A stretch of 64,000 nucleotides of DNA from Aureimonas ureilytica DSM 18598 = NBRC 106430 (GCF_000382705.1 NZ_ARQE01000002.1:124001-188000); one strand, 5' to 3'. Positions 1-11,010 are shown, numbered from the stretch's first letter. Made by a program: numbers and translations. The notes: generated by a model from the letters alone, not told the origin.

Positions 1-445
<445 letters not shown>

Positions 446-473
446 TCCGACGCGACGCTGAAAACTGATCGAA

Positions 474-501
474 GGGGTCGCCGAAAGGCGGCCCTTTTTT
501 T
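474..501 (+). terminator. Rho-independent terminator after eno
   Basis: A GC-rich hairpin (GGGTCGCC, GAAA loop, GGCGGCCC, with one imperfect pair) is followed directly by seven T residues at 495-501. It lies 29 bases after the eno stop codon and reads in the same direction. Confidence 0.85.
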
Positions 502-536
502 GCGTTCGCGAAAGCTGTGGCAAGGATTCGTCAGGC

Positions 537-552
537 TTAACGGCGTTTTAAC
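537..552 (+). promoter_or_regulatory. CtrA-type box TTAA-N7-TTAAC
   Basis: TTAA at 537-540, seven bases, then TTAAC at 548-552 match the full CtrA consensus of alphaproteobacteria. The site is 35 bases upstream of the DivIC/FtsB-like start and just after the eno terminator, so it can only serve this gene. I see no convincing -10 element at the right distance. The site is therefore a candidate, not a proven operator. Confidence 0.5.
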
Positions 553-586
553 GGGGTCTTGCGAGAGTGGCGGGACGGAGAGTCAC

Positions 587-907
587 ATGCGCACCAAACA
601 ACGACGGAAATCCTGGTTCACGCCTTTGATCGTTCCCGCGATCACGCTTCCCTGCCTCGCCTATTTCGCGGCGCAGTCGCAGACCGGACGCTATGGGCTC
701 GAGGCGAGCGAAGAGATGAAGATCGAACTCGCCGCAAAGACGAAGAGCTACAACGACCTCGTTCTCACGCGTAAAGCGCTCGAACAACGCGTCAAGTTGC
801 TCAGTGATGGGACGCTGGAGCGTGATATGATCGACGAGCGGGCTCGTCGGGCTCTCAACATGTCCAACGAGACCGAGATCACCATTCTAGGAAACTGGAA
901 AGGATAA
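587..907 (+). CDS. FtsB/DivIC-family septum formation protein
   Basis: A 106-residue bitopic inner-membrane protein of the DivIC/FtsB family, which links the early and late divisome. It has a short basic cytoplasmic start (MRTKQRRKSW), one membrane segment around residues 11-28 (FTPLIVPAITLPCLAYFAA), then a periplasmic coiled coil of about 45 residues. It ends with the family-typical LERDMIDERARRALNMS region. The ATG at 587 is chosen over an upstream start at 500 because GGAG sits six bases before it and the membrane segment then falls at the N terminus as usual. Its place between eno and pdhA is common in Rhizobiales. A CtrA-type box lies just upstream. Confidence 0.88.
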   Translation: MRTKQRRKSWFTPLIVPAITLPCLAYFAAQSQTGRYGLEASEEMKIELAAKTKSYNDLVLTRKALEQRVKLLSDGTLERDMIDERARRALNMSNETEITILGNWKG

Positions 908-924
908 CTGGATTTCGGTTATAT

Positions 925-943
925 ATTGCCGCATTGCAGCAAT
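925..943. promoter_or_regulatory. Spaced dyad upstream of pdhA (possible operator)
   Basis: ATTGC at 925-929 and GCAAT at 939-943 form an inverted repeat with a 9-base centre, in an AT-rich patch 30-50 bases upstream of the proposed pdhA -35 element. No regulator can be named from the sequence, and short dyads arise by chance. Confidence 0.25.
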
Positions 944-975
944 TAACTGAAGTCAAGTTAAGCCCGCTCGATCCC

Positions 976-1003
976 TTGCCCTGCAGGTCGCTGTCGCTAT
1001 ACT
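976..1003 (+). promoter_or_regulatory. Probable sigma-70-type promoter for pdhABC
   Basis: TTGCCC (976-981) and TATACT (998-1003) are separated by 16 bases, giving a good -10 and a fair -35. Transcription would start near 1010, about 43 bases before the pdhA ATG. Confidence 0.5.
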
Positions 1004-1052
1004 GCGCGCCGATCGGTCCGCTTTCGCGGGCGTCGAGGACGAGGAATCACTG

Positions 1053-2147
1053 ATGGCAACGGGTAAGCAGAAGGCCGGCGTAGTCGACGTGGCCGAACAG
1101 GACGCGCAGTCCTCTGCCGAGATCGTCAAGACGCTCGAAAGCTTCGAGCCACCCGCTCCCCTGGAGTTTTCCCGCGACGAGGACATGCGCGCCTATCGCG
1201 ACATGCTCCTGATCCGTCGCTTCGAGGAAAAGGCCGGCCAGCTTTATGGCATGGGCCTGATCGGCGGCTTCTGCCATCTCTATATCGGCCAGGAAGCGGT
1301 CGTCGTCGGCATGCAGATGTCGATGAAGGAAGGTGATCAGGTCATCACCGGCTATCGCGACCATGGCCACATGCTGGCCACGGGCATGGAATCGCGCGGC
1401 GTCATGGCCGAGCTCACGGGTCGCCGCAACGGCTACTCGAAGGGCAAGGGCGGCTCGATGCACATGTTCTCCAAGGAGAAGAACTTCTACGGCGGCCACG
1501 GCATCGTCGGCGCCCAGGTTTCCCTTGGAACGGGCCTCGCCTTCGCCAACCGCTATCGCGGAAACGACTCGGTCTCGATCACCTATTTCGGCGACGGCGC
1601 GGCCAACCAGGGCCAGGTCTACGAGAGCTTCAACATGGCCTCGCTGTGGAAGCTCCCGGTCATCTACATCATCGAGAACAATCGCTACGCCATGGGCACG
1701 GCGATCAACCGCGCCTCGGCCGAGACGAATTTCGCTCATCGCGGCATCTCCTTCAAGATTCCCGGCATCCAGGTTGACGGCATGGACGTCCGCGCCGTGA
1801 AGGCGGCGGGCGACCTCGCGGTCGCGCATTGCCGCGAAGGCAAGGGGCCGATGATCCTGGAGATGATGACCTACCGCTATCGCGGCCACTCCATGTCGGA
1901 CCCCGCCAAGTACCGCACCCGCGACGAAGTGCAGAAGATGCGCGCCGAGCGCGATCCGATCGAGCAGGTTCGCCTCCGTCTCATGGAAGCGCACAATGCC
2001 TCCGAGGAGGATCTGAAGGCGATCGACAAGGAGGTGCGCGACATCGTCGCCGACGCCGCCGATTTCGCGCAGAACGATCCCGAGCCGGACGTGTCGGAAC
2101 TGTGGACCGACATCTACGCCGACGAAGTCCCGCAGGCTGCGGAGTAA
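1053..2147 (+). CDS. pdhA: Pyruvate dehydrogenase E1 component, alpha subunit
   Basis: This 364-residue subunit binds thiamine diphosphate and, with PdhB, decarboxylates pyruvate and acetylates the lipoyl arm. The thiamine-binding signature is complete: GDGAANQG near residue 182 through to the closing ENN about 30 residues later. The conserved regulatory-loop sequence YRYRGHSMSDP is near residue 280. The 50-residue alanine-rich start before the catalytic core is usual for rhizobial PdhA. The ATG follows a GAGGA element. The stop is only 9 bases before pdhB, so both are cotranscribed from the promoter near 976-1003. Confidence 0.97.
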   Translation: MATGKQKAGVVDVAEQDAQSSAEIVKTLESFEPPAPLEFSRDEDMRAYRDMLLIRRFEEKAGQLYGMGLIGGFCHLYIGQEAVVVGMQMSMKEGDQVITGYRDHGHMLATGMESRGVMAELTGRRNGYSKGKGGSMHMFSKEKNFYGGHGIVGAQVSLGTGLAFANRYRGNDSVSITYFGDGAANQGQVYESFNMASLWKLPVIYIIENNRYAMGTAINRASAETNFAHRGISFKIPGIQVDGMDVRAVKAAGDLAVAHCREGKGPMILEMMTYRYRGHSMSDPAKYRTRDEVQKMRAERDPIEQVRLRLMEAHNASEEDLKAIDKEVRDIVADAADFAQNDPEPDVSELWTDIYADEVPQAAE

Positions 2148-2156
2148 GAGGGCACC

Positions 2157-3578
<1,422 letters not shown>

Positions 3579-3753
3579 GGTCAGGGGCGCGCCGCACGAA
3601 GCGCGCCCGGCAACTTCAAGGAGGCGGCGCGGCGCGCCGTCTCCCGCCGCGCAACGGTGCGGGCAGAGCGGAGCCAAGCCTTTCGCCGCCCGGTTTTGCT
3701 AATTCTATGGATTCGATGCCCCGCCACGAGGGCGCTTGAGGAGATCCGGGCCG

Positions 3754-5166
3754 ATGCCGATCAACGTGACGATGCCGGCGCTCTCGCCGACCATGGAAGA
3801 AGGCAATCTCGCGAAGTGGCTGGTCAAGGAAGGTGACAAGGTTTCCTCGGGCGACGTGATCGCCGAGATCGAGACCGACAAGGCGACGATGGAAGTCGAA
3901 GCCGTGGACGAGGGCACGGTCGCGAAGATCCTTGTTCCCGCCGGCACCGAAGGCGTGAAGGTCAACGCCGTGATCGCGATCCTCGCCGCTGAAGGCGAAG
4001 ACGCCTCGGCCGCTTCGGCAGGTGGCGACAGCGCCAAGCCCGCTGCCTCGCAGGCCGCCGCCAGCGACGCCGCCGTGGTCGGCTCGCAGGCCGAGGCCAA
4101 GGACGCCAACCAGCGCGGCTACGAGCGTCCGGCCGAAACCGCATCCGCCAGCGAGGGCGGCCAGGGCGGTGCCTCGAAGGCAAGCGCCAGCAGTGGTTCG
4201 AGCCGCGTGTTCGCGTCCCCGCTCGCGCGTCGGATCGCCAAGGAACAGGGCGTCGACCTGTCAGGCGTGTCCGGCTCGGGGCCGCATGGTCGCATCGTGA
4301 AGGCCGATATCGAGCGCGCCGCGCAGGCGCCGAAAGCAGCGAAAGCCGAGAGCGCGGCGCCCGCGTCGCAGGCCACCGCCGCACCCGCTCAGGCCGCCGC
4401 GCCGGTCGCCAAGGCGTCCAACGACGACTCCATTCTCAAGCTCTTCCCCAAGGATTCCTACGAGTCGATCCCGCATGACGGGATGCGCAAGACGATCGCC
4501 AAGCGTCTCGTCGAATCCAAGCAGACCGTTCCGCATTTCTACCTTTCGGTGGATTGCGAACTCGACGCGCTGCTGGCCCTGCGCAAGCAGCTGAACACCG
4601 CCGCCCCCATGATCAAGGGCGAGGCGGGCGAGCGCCCGGCCTACAAGCTTTCGGTCAACGACATGGTTATCAAGGCCATGGCCTGCGCGCTGAAGGCCGT
4701 TCCGGATGCGAACGTGTCCTGGACCGACAGCGCCATGCTGAAGCACAAGCACGCCGATGTCGGCGTCGCGGTGTCGATCGAAGGCGGCCTGATCACCCCG
4801 ATCATCCGCCGCGCCGACGAGAAGACGCTCTCGGCCATCTCCAACGAGATGAAGGACCTCGCCAAACGCGCCCGCGCGCGCAAGCTGAAGCCCGAGGAAT
4901 ATCAGGGCGGAACGACGGCCGTCTCCAATCTCGGCATGTTCGGGATCAAGGACTTCTCGGCCGTGATCAACCCGCCGCATGCGACGATCCTGGCGGTCGG
5001 CGCGGGCGAAGAGCGGGCCGTCGTGAAGAGCGGCGCCGTGGCGATCGCCAACGTGATGACAGTCACGCTCTCAACCGACCACCGCGCGGTCGATGGTGCG
5101 CTCGGCGCCGAACTGATCTCGGCCTTCAAGCAGTTCATCGAAAACCCGATGAGCATGCTGGTCTGA
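3754..5166 (+). CDS. pdhC: Dihydrolipoamide acetyltransferase, E2 of pyruvate dehydrogenase
   Basis: The 470-residue E2 core enzyme transfers the acetyl group from the lipoyl arm to coenzyme A. It has one lipoyl domain (residues 1-77, lysine in [11 protein letters not shown]), a long Ala-rich linker, the E1/E3-binding domain ([17 protein letters not shown] to [12 protein letters not shown], about residues 150-190), a second linker and the acyltransferase domain with catalytic DHRAVDG near the C terminus. The ATG at 3754 is preferred to a TTG at 3736 because AGGAG lies 10 bases upstream and the lipoyl domain then starts at residue 1. A 175-base gap to pdhB holds GC-rich inverted repeats but no gene. 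Confidence 0.96.
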   Translation: MPINVTMPALSPTMEEGNLAKWLVKEGDKVSSGDVIAEIETDKATMEVEAVDEGTVAKILVPAGTEGVKVNAVIAILAAEGEDASAASAGGDSAKPAASQAAASDAAVVGSQAEAKDANQRGYERPAETASASEGGQGGASKASASSGSSRVFASPLARRIAKEQGVDLSGVSGSGPHGRIVKADIERAAQAPKAAKAESAAPASQATAAPAQAAAPVAKASNDDSILKLFPKDSYESIPHDGMRKTIAKRLVESKQTVPHFYLSVDCELDALLALRKQLNTAAPMIKGEAGERPAYKLSVNDMVIKAMACALKAVPDANVSWTDSAMLKHKHADVGVAVSIEGGLITPIIRRADEKTLSAISNEMKDLAKRARARKLKPEEYQGGTTAVSNLGMFGIKDFSAVINPPHATILAVGAGEERAVVKSGAVAIANVMTVTLSTDHRAVDGALGAELISAFKQFIENPMSMLV

Positions 5167-5198
5167 GCCACGGAACCTCGAGGGACAGGGAGCCGGCG

Positions 5199-5834
5199 AT
5201 GAAGACCATTCTCTGCTACGGCGACTCCCTGACCTGGGGTTACAATGCCGAAGGGCCGGGTCGTCATGCCCATGACGACCGCTGGCCCTCGGTCGTCGGT
5301 GCGCAGCTCGGCGCAGGCGTTCGCATCATCGCCGAGGGTCTGAATGGTCGCACCACGGCCTATGACGATCATCTGGCGCAGGCCGATCGGAACGGCGTGC
5401 GGCTTCTGCCGAGCCTTCTTGCCTCGCACGAGCCGATCGATCTCGTGGTTCTGGCGCTCGGGACGAACGATTTGAAGCGCCATACCGGCGGCGGCGCGGC
5501 CTATCAGGCCGCAGCCGGCATGGAGCGGCTGATCTCGATCGTCAGCGGATTTCGTTCGAGCTTCGGTTTTGCGATGCCTTCGATCCTCATCGTGTCGCCG
5601 CCGGCGCTCGTGCCGACCGACGACGCGGATTTTCGCGACATGTTCGGCGGAGCGATCGAGGAATCGCACAGGCTGAAGCCGGCCTATGAAAGGCTCGCGC
5701 AGCGCGCGCAGTGCGCCCATGTGGCGGCGAGCGATCATTGCGAGGCGACCCCGCTCGATGGGGTGCATCTCGACGCAGCGAATACACGGGCGCTTGGCCA
5801 AGCCATCGCCGCTGGATTGACCACTCTCCTTTGA
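5199..5834 (+). CDS. SGNH/GDSL-family hydrolase (arylesterase-like)
   Basis: A 211-residue cytoplasmic hydrolase. The catalytic serine is in CYGDSLTWGYN at residues 6-16, the oxyanion-hole block GTNDLKRH is near residue 95, and DGVHLD near residue 190 supplies the Asp-His pair. No signal peptide is visible. The physiological substrate is unknown; relatives hydrolyse aryl and short acyl esters. It sits between pdhC (32-base gap, with AGGGAG before the ATG) and lpdA. From memory, an arylesterase holds the same place in rhizobial pdh clusters, which suggests cotranscription but not necessarily a shared function. Confidence 0.88.
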   Translation: MKTILCYGDSLTWGYNAEGPGRHAHDDRWPSVVGAQLGAGVRIIAEGLNGRTTAYDDHLAQADRNGVRLLPSLLASHEPIDLVVLALGTNDLKRHTGGGAAYQAAAGMERLISIVSGFRSSFGFAMPSILIVSPPALVPTDDADFRDMFGGAIEESHRLKPAYERLAQRAQCAHVAASDHCEATPLDGVHLDAANTRALGQAIAAGLTTLL

Positions 5835-5883
5835 CCCATCGGCGCGCCTGCGCCCATTCTTTCTCCATCAGGGAGCCGCTCTT

Positions 5884-7335
5884 ATGGCCGACAGCTACGA
5901 CATTCTCATCATCGGCGGCGGTCCGGGCGGCTATGTCGCGGCGATCCGCGCCGCGCAGCTCGGCTTCAAGACCGCCGTGGTGGAGCGGGAGCACATGGGC
6001 GGCATCTGCCTCAACTGGGGCTGCATCCCGACCAAGGCGTTGCTGCGCTCGGCCGAAATCTTCCACTATGCCGAACATGGCGAGAGCTACGGGCTGAAGA
6101 TCGAGAAGCCGAGCTTCGACATCGGCGCCGTGGTGAAGCGCTCGCGCGGTGTGTCGGCGCAGCTGAACGGCGGCGTCGCGATGCTGATGAAGAAGAACAA
6201 GATCGACATCATCTGGGGCCAGGCCAAGATCACCAAGGCCGGGAAGGGCGCTCCGGTGGAAGTCGAGGTCGGTCCGTCGACCAAGCCCGCCGTTCAGCCG
6301 CAGAACCCGGTTCCCAAGAACGCGCTCGGCCACGGCACCTACAAGGCCAAGCACGTGATCGTCGCCACGGGCGCGCGTCCGCGCGTGCTGCCCGGCATCG
6401 AGCCGGATGGGGACCGCATCTGGACCTATTTCGAGGCGATGAAGCCGGCCTCCATGCCGAAGTCGCTGATCGTCATGGGCTCGGGCGCGATCGGCATCGA
6501 GTTCGCGTCCTTCTACCGCACGATGGGCGCCGAGGTGACGGTGGTCGAACTCCTGCCGCAGATCCTGCCCGTGGAGGATGCGGAAGTCGCCGCCGTCGCG
6601 CGCAAGCAGTTCGAAAAGCAGGGCATGAAGATCTTGTCGGACGCCAAGGTCGCCAAGGTCGCCAAGACCGGCGCGGGCGTCGAGGTGACGGTGGAGCAGG
6701 GCGGCAAGACCGAAGTGCTGAAGGCCGAGCGTCTGATTTCGGCGGTCGGCGTGCAGGGCAACACCGAAGGTCTCAATCTCGAAGGCGTCGGCGTCGCGAT
6801 CGAGCGCGGCATCGTCAAGATCGACGCGGTCGGCCGCACCAATGTCGAGGGCATCTATGCGATCGGCGATGTCGCCGGGGCGCCGATGCTGGCGCACAAG
6901 GCCGAGCACGAAGGCACGATCTGCGTCGAGGCGATCAAGGGCCTCCATGTTCACCCGATGAAGCGCGAGCAGATCCCCGGCTGCACCTACTGCCAGCCGC
7001 AGGTCGCCTCGGTCGGCTTGACGGAAGCGAAAGCCAAGGAGAGCGGACGCGAGATCAAGGTCGGCCGCTTCCGCTTCGTCGCCAACGGCAAGGCGATCGC
7101 GCTCGGCGAGCCCGACGGTCTCGTGAAGACGATCTTCGACGCCAAGACCGGCGAGCTCCTCGGCGCTCACATGGTCGGTGCGGAAGTCACCGAACTGATC
7201 CAGGGCTTTGTGGTCGCGATGGGTCTGGAAACCACGGAAGAGGACCTGATGCACACGGTCTTCCCGCATCCGACCCTGTCCGAAATGATGCACGAAAGCG
7301 TTCTCGACGCCTACGGCCGCGTCATTCACATGTAA
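5884..7335 (+). CDS. lpdA: Dihydrolipoyl dehydrogenase (E3)
   Basis: This 483-residue flavoprotein reoxidises the dihydrolipoyl arm of E2 with NAD+. The FAD-binding glycine motif is GGGPGGYVAA at residues 9-18. The redox-active disulfide is in GGICLNWGCIPTKALL, the NAD-binding fold starts at MGSGAIGIEFA, and the second FAD segment is YAIGDVAGAPMLAHKA. The C-terminal dimer-interface block FPHPTLSEMMHES carries the active-site histidine of the partner chain. There is no N-terminal lipoyl domain, unlike some bacterial E3 proteins. It closes the pyruvate dehydrogenase group. Confidence 0.97.
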   Translation: MADSYDILIIGGGPGGYVAAIRAAQLGFKTAVVEREHMGGICLNWGCIPTKALLRSAEIFHYAEHGESYGLKIEKPSFDIGAVVKRSRGVSAQLNGGVAMLMKKNKIDIIWGQAKITKAGKGAPVEVEVGPSTKPAVQPQNPVPKNALGHGTYKAKHVIVATGARPRVLPGIEPDGDRIWTYFEAMKPASMPKSLIVMGSGAIGIEFASFYRTMGAEVTVVELLPQILPVEDAEVAAVARKQFEKQGMKILSDAKVAKVAKTGAGVEVTVEQGGKTEVLKAERLISAVGVQGNTEGLNLEGVGVAIERGIVKIDAVGRTNVEGIYAIGDVAGAPMLAHKAEHEGTICVEAIKGLHVHPMKREQIPGCTYCQPQVASVGLTEAKAKESGREIKVGRFRFVANGKAIALGEPDGLVKTIFDAKTGELLGAHMVGAEVTELIQGFVVAMGLETTEEDLMHTVFPHPTLSEMMHESVLDAYGRVIHM

Positions 7336-7382
7336 GGCGGAAGAATCCCGGTTCCGACGCCGTTCGCAGCCCCTTTCTTGCC

Positions 7383-7411
7383 TTGACCGGCCACATTTTC
7401 GCCCATCTACC
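7383..7411 (+). promoter_or_regulatory. Possible promoter for the GlsB/YeaQ-like gene
   Basis: TTGACC (7383-7388), a 17-base spacer and TCTACC (7406-7411). The -35 is good, the -10 poor. It would give a leader of about 35 bases with AAGGAG before the ATG. Confidence 0.3.
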
Positions 7412-7454
7412 CTGAGGGCGAGCCAAACGGCCGCAGGTGATAAGGAGTTTCTGT

Positions 7455-7709
7455 ATGAACGGCGTCGGAATCATCATGTCGATCATCCTCGGCAGCTTGG
7501 CTGGATGGATCGCCGAAAAGATCATGAAGGCCAATGTTGGCCTCCTGACCAACATCATCCTGGGCATCGTCGGCGCCCTGTTCCTCAACTTCATTCTGGG
7601 CCTGCTCGGCGTCTACACGACTCCGTCCTACCTCGTTCAGTTCATCGTCGCCATTATCGGCGCCTGCATCCTGATCTTCCTCTGGCGCGCGATCCGCGGC
7701 CGGGCCTAA
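7455..7709 (+). CDS. GlsB/YeaQ/YmgE-family small membrane protein
   Basis: An 84-residue, very hydrophobic inner-membrane protein of the transglycosylase-associated (YeaQ/YmgE/GlsB) family. Three membrane segments are visible: GIIMSIILGSLAGWIAEK, NIILGIVGALFLNFILGLLG and VQFIVAIIGACILIFLW. It ends in a basic tail. Members are often linked to stress responses, but their biochemical role is not known. The ATG at 7455 is chosen over a GTG at 7437 because AAGGAG lies seven bases upstream. It may have its own weak promoter at 7383-7411. Confidence 0.85.
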   Translation: MNGVGIIMSIILGSLAGWIAEKIMKANVGLLTNIILGIVGALFLNFILGLLGVYTTPSYLVQFIVAIIGACILIFLWRAIRGRA

Positions 7710-7751
7710 GGTCTCGTTGCGTCCCGAGGTGGCCTATCCTAAATAGGGCTC

Positions 7752-8723
7752 ATGGTCACCGTTCTCGACACGCGCAAAGTGGCTGAGGCATCGCCTCGGC
7801 CACGCCATCCCGAAAAGGCTCACCGTCCTGACACGGAGGTGCTGCCGAAGCCCGACTGGATTCGCGTCAAGGCGCCGGTGACACCGGGCTATTTCGAGAC
7901 GCGCGAAATCGTCAAGTCGAACAAGCTGGTCACGGTCTGCGAGGAGGCCGGCTGCCCCAATATCGGCGGCTGCTGGGACAAGAAGCACGCGACCTTCATG
8001 ATCATGGGCGGGATCTGCACCCGCGCCTGCTCCTTCTGCAACGTCGCGACCGGCCTGCCGCATGCGCTGGACCCCGAAGAGCCGGCGAGCGTTGGGCGCG
8101 CCGTCGCGAAGATGGGCCTGTCGCACGTCGTCATCACGTCGGTGGACCGCGACGACCTGCCGGACGGCGGGGCCGAGCATTTCGTGCAGACCATCCGCGC
8201 CATCCGCGCCGCCGCGCCGGGCACGACGATCGAAATCCTGACGCCGGACTTCCTGCGCAAGCCGGGCGCTCTGGAGCGTGTCGTCGAGGCCAAGCCCGAC
8301 GTCTTCAACCACAATCTGGAAACCGTGCCGCGCAACTACCTGACGGTTCGTCCCGGCGCGCGCTATTTCCATTCGATCCGCCTTCTGCAGCGCGTGAAGG
8401 AGCTCGATCCGACGATCTTCACCAAGTCCGGCATCATGGTGGGCCTTGGCGAGGAGCGGAACGAGATTCTGCAGCTGATGGACGACCTGCGCTCGGCCGA
8501 CGTGGATTTCATGACGATCGGCCAGTATCTCCAGCCGACGCGCAAACACCATCCGGTGATCCGCTATGTGACGCCGGAGGAGTTCACCTCCTTCGAGACG
8601 GTCGGCAAGACGAAGGGCTTCCTCCTCGTCGCATCGAGCCCTCTGACGCGCTCCTCGCACCATGCGGGCGAGGATTTCGAGCGCCTGAAGGCCGCGCGCT
8701 TGGCCAAGCAAGCCGCAGCCTAA
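7752..8723 (+). CDS. lipA: Lipoyl synthase
   Basis: A radical-SAM enzyme of 323 residues that inserts two sulfur atoms into protein-bound octanoyl groups, making the lipoyl arms of PdhB and PdhC encoded just upstream. Both iron-sulfur cluster motifs are intact: the auxiliary-cluster [12 protein letters not shown] and the radical-SAM [13 protein letters not shown]. The C-terminal [15 protein letters not shown] holds the conserved RSSYHA-like serine ligand. Length is normal. The next gene starts four bases after the stop, implying translational coupling. Confidence 0.97.
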   Translation: MVTVLDTRKVAEASPRPRHPEKAHRPDTEVLPKPDWIRVKAPVTPGYFETREIVKSNKLVTVCEEAGCPNIGGCWDKKHATFMIMGGICTRACSFCNVATGLPHALDPEEPASVGRAVAKMGLSHVVITSVDRDDLPDGGAEHFVQTIRAIRAAAPGTTIEILTPDFLRKPGALERVVEAKPDVFNHNLETVPRNYLTVRPGARYFHSIRLLQRVKELDPTIFTKSGIMVGLGEERNEILQLMDDLRSADVDFMTIGQYLQPTRKHHPVIRYVTPEEFTSFETVGKTKGFLLVASSPLTRSSHHAGEDFERLKAARLAKQAAA

Positions 8724-8727
8724 GACG

Positions 8728-9198
8728 ATGCCCAAGTTCGAAAGCAGCCGGATCGTCAAGCACACGCCGCGCGAGATGTTCGATCTCGTCGCGGATGTCG
8801 AACGCTACCCCGAATTCCTGCCGCTCTGCCAGAGGCTCGTCGTCCGCTCTCGCAAGGAGCGCGACGACAAGACCTTGCTCATCGCCGATATGACGGTGGC
8901 CTACAAGCTGATCCGCGAAACCTTCACGTCGCAAGTTCTCCTGAAGCCCTCGGATCTCGAGATCGACGTGAAATATATCGACGGACCGTTCCGCTATCTG
9001 GAAAATCGCTGGCTCTTCAAGCCGCATCCGGACGGTTGCGAAGTCGTGTTCTTCATCGACTACGAGTTCAAGAGCCGCACGCTCGGGCTCCTGATGGGGT
9101 CGATGTTCGACTTCGCCTTCCGACGCTTCTCGACCGCGTTCGAAGAACGGGCCGATCGGATCTACTCTTCTTCGCTGGCCGCGACGCAGCCTGGCTAG
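8728..9198 (+). CDS. COQ10/RatA-family START-domain protein (ubiquinone-binding)
   Basis: A 156-residue SRPBCC/START-fold protein. The start ESSRIVKHTPREMFDLVADVERYPEFLP is diagnostic for the COQ10/RatA family. Bacterial members are annotated either as coenzyme Q-binding chaperones or as the ribosome-association toxin RatA. In alphaproteobacteria next to lipA the COQ10-like role is more plausible, but sequence alone does not decide. It starts four bases after lipA and its 3' end overlaps the convergent pncC stop by four bases. Confidence 0.82.
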   Translation: MPKFESSRIVKHTPREMFDLVADVERYPEFLPLCQRLVVRSRKERDDKTLLIADMTVAYKLIRETFTSQVLLKPSDLEIDVKYIDGPFRYLENRWLFKPHPDGCEVVFFIDYEFKSRTLGLLMGSMFDFAFRRFSTAFEERADRIYSSSLAATQPG

Positions 9199-9698
9199 AG
9201 GCCGGGCTCCGCCTTGATCGCGGCCTCGAACAGTTCGAGCGCCACTCGAACGGACGCGGCGCGAACGGCGTCCCGGCCGATGGCTCCGAAGCGTTCGGCG
9301 CGATGGGTGACGCCCTTCGGCCCCGCCAACGCGAAATGAACGAGGCCAACCGGCTTGGTCTCGGACCCGCCGCCCGGCCCCGCGATCCCCGTAATCGACA
9401 CCGCGAAATCGACGCCAGCACGCATGCGCGCGCCCTCGGCCATTTCCCGAGCCACGACTTCGGACACGGCGCCATGCTCGTCCAGACTGCGAGCGGACAC
9501 GCCCAGGAGGTCCTGCTTGGCCTGATTGGAATAGGTGACGAAGCCGCGATCGAAGGCAGCCGACGAACCCTCGATCGCCGTGAGCGCGGCCGCGACGAGA
9601 CCGCCGGTGCAGGACTCGGCGGTCGCCAGCGTCAGATTTCGCGCGGTGGCGAGACCGACGATGCCGTGCGCCAGGGCGAGAACATCCGCGCCGATCAT
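9195..9698 (-). CDS. pncC: CinA-family nicotinamide-nucleotide amidohydrolase
   Basis: A 167-residue stand-alone CinA C-terminal domain. In PncC it deamidates nicotinamide mononucleotide to nicotinate mononucleotide in the pyridine nucleotide cycle. The family blocks ATAESCTGGLVAAALT, GFVTYSNQAKQDLLGV and SITGIAGPGGGSETKPVG are present. The N-terminal molybdopterin-like domain of full CinA proteins is absent. Its ATG overlaps the ispDF stop by four bases (ATGA type), so the two genes are cotranscribed. Confidence 0.9.
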   Translation of the reverse strand: MIGADVLALAHGIVGLATARNLTLATAESCTGGLVAAALTAIEGSSAAFDRGFVTYSNQAKQDLLGVSARSLDEHGAVSEVVAREMAEGARMRAGVDFAVSITGIAGPGGGSETKPVGLVHFALAGPKGVTHRAERFGAIGRDAVRAASVRVALELFEAAIKAEPGL

Positions 9699-10897
9699 AG
9701 GGACGTGTCGCGGTCGCCATAGACGACGCTAGCCGTCGCGATGGCCGCGATCCCCTCGCGCCGGCCGATGAAGCCGAGCATCTCGTTGGTCGTCGCCTTG
9801 ATGGAGATGCGCTCGGGCTCGAGGCCCGTCATCTCGCCGATCGCCGCGACCATGGCGGGGCGATGCGGACCGACCTTCGGCGCTTCGGCGATCAGCGTCA
9901 CGTCCACATTGCAGATACGCCCGCCCTTTTCCCGAACGATCTCCACCGCCCGGCGCACGAAGAGGCTGGAGGCCATGCCCTTCCATTGCGGATCGCTCGG
10001 CGGGAAATGCGTGCCGATATCGCCGGCGCCGCAGGTGGCCAGGAGAGCGTCGGTGAGGGCATGAAGGCCGACATCGGCATCGGAATGGCCGAGCAGGGCC
10101 TGATCATGCGCGATTTTCACGCCGCAAAGCGTGACGTGATCGCCCTCGACGAGCTGGTGAACGTCGTAGCCGTTTCCGGTTCTCACATCGATCATGCCGG
10201 ATGTACTCCTCAGTCTCGTGTCGGCGGCGACGATATCGTCGGCGAGGGTAAGCTTGACGTTCCCGATCTCGCCGGGAACGAGCGCGACGGGCAGGTTGCG
10301 CCATTCGAAGAGGGAAGCATCGTCCGTGAAGGACAGGCTCGTCTCCCGTGCGGCCGCTTCATGGGCTTCCAAGATCAGATCGAAGGGAAAGCCTTGCGGG
10401 GTCTGCGCGGCATAGAGCGACTTGCGATCGACGGTCCCGGCAATGAAACCGCCGTCCGCCATGCGCTTGATCGTGTCGCTGACGGGCACGCTCGGAATGG
10501 CGCCGATCTCCGGCGTGATCGCATCCATCACCGAGGCGATCACCTGACGGGAGACGAAGGGGCGCACGCCGTCATGAATCAGAACCGAATCCGGCCTGGA
10601 TGCCTGGAGTGCTTCCAGCCCTTTCAGGACGGAGGCCTGACGGGTGACGCTGCCGACCACGAGACGAACGCGGTCGCCGAAAGGCGAGAGAGCCGCCTGT
10701 GCCCGCTCGATATCGTCCGGGTGGACCAGAACGACGATGGATGAGAAGGCGAAGTCCCGCAGAAAGGCCTCGACCGTCCATTGCAGAACGGGTCGTCCTC
10801 CGATGCGACGGTACTGCTTCGGTCCCTCCACCGACTGACCGGCGCGCTCACCGCGCCCGGCGGCCACGATCACCACGGCCGTCTTACTCTGGTGCAT
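9695..10897 (-). CDS. ispDF: Bifunctional IspD/IspF isoprenoid enzyme
   Basis: A 400-residue fusion for two steps of the MEP isoprenoid pathway: the N-terminal half (to about residue 235) is MEP cytidylyltransferase, with VIVAAGRGERAG and GPKQYRRIGG. The C-terminal half is MECDP synthase, with metal ligands in GYDVH and GHSDADVGLHALTDA, and GDIGTHFP. The fusion is characteristic of alphaproteobacteria. The ATG at 10897 is preferred to an upstream start at 10948 because GAGGGG precedes it and the nucleotide-binding motif then starts by residue 7. It is divergent from dusB, with 150 bases of shared promoter region. Confidence 0.96.
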   Translation of the reverse strand: MHQSKTAVVIVAAGRGERAGQSVEGPKQYRRIGGRPVLQWTVEAFLRDFAFSSIVVLVHPDDIERAQAALSPFGDRVRLVVGSVTRQASVLKGLEALQASRPDSVLIHDGVRPFVSRQVIASVMDAITPEIGAIPSVPVSDTIKRMADGGFIAGTVDRKSLYAAQTPQGFPFDLILEAHEAAARETSLSFTDDASLFEWRNLPVALVPGEIGNVKLTLADDIVAADTRLRSTSGMIDVRTGNGYDVHQLVEGDHVTLCGVKIAHDQALLGHSDADVGLHALTDALLATCGAGDIGTHFPPSDPQWKGMASSLFVRRAVEIVREKGGRICNVDVTLIAEAPKVGPHRPAMVAAIGEMTGLEPERISIKATTNEMLGFIGRREGIAAIATASVVYGDRDTSL

Positions 10898-10961
10898 TCG
10901 CTTCCCCCTCGCACCCAGTCGGATTATCGCAGCCCCGTCGAGTTGCAAGGCCTAAGCCATC

Positions 10962-10975
10962 CTGCATACGTGCAG
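10962..10975. promoter_or_regulatory. Short palindrome in the ispDF/dusB divergent region
   Basis: CTGCA at 10962-10966 and TGCAG at 10971-10975 form a perfect inverted repeat with a 4-base centre, roughly 70 bases upstream of the predicted dusB transcription start. The half-site spacing does not fit the NtrC consensus, where the two TGCA elements are about nine bases apart. Confidence 0.2.
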
Positions 10976-11010
10976 TGCAACATTATCGGATCGATCCGCC
11001 CACCATATGC

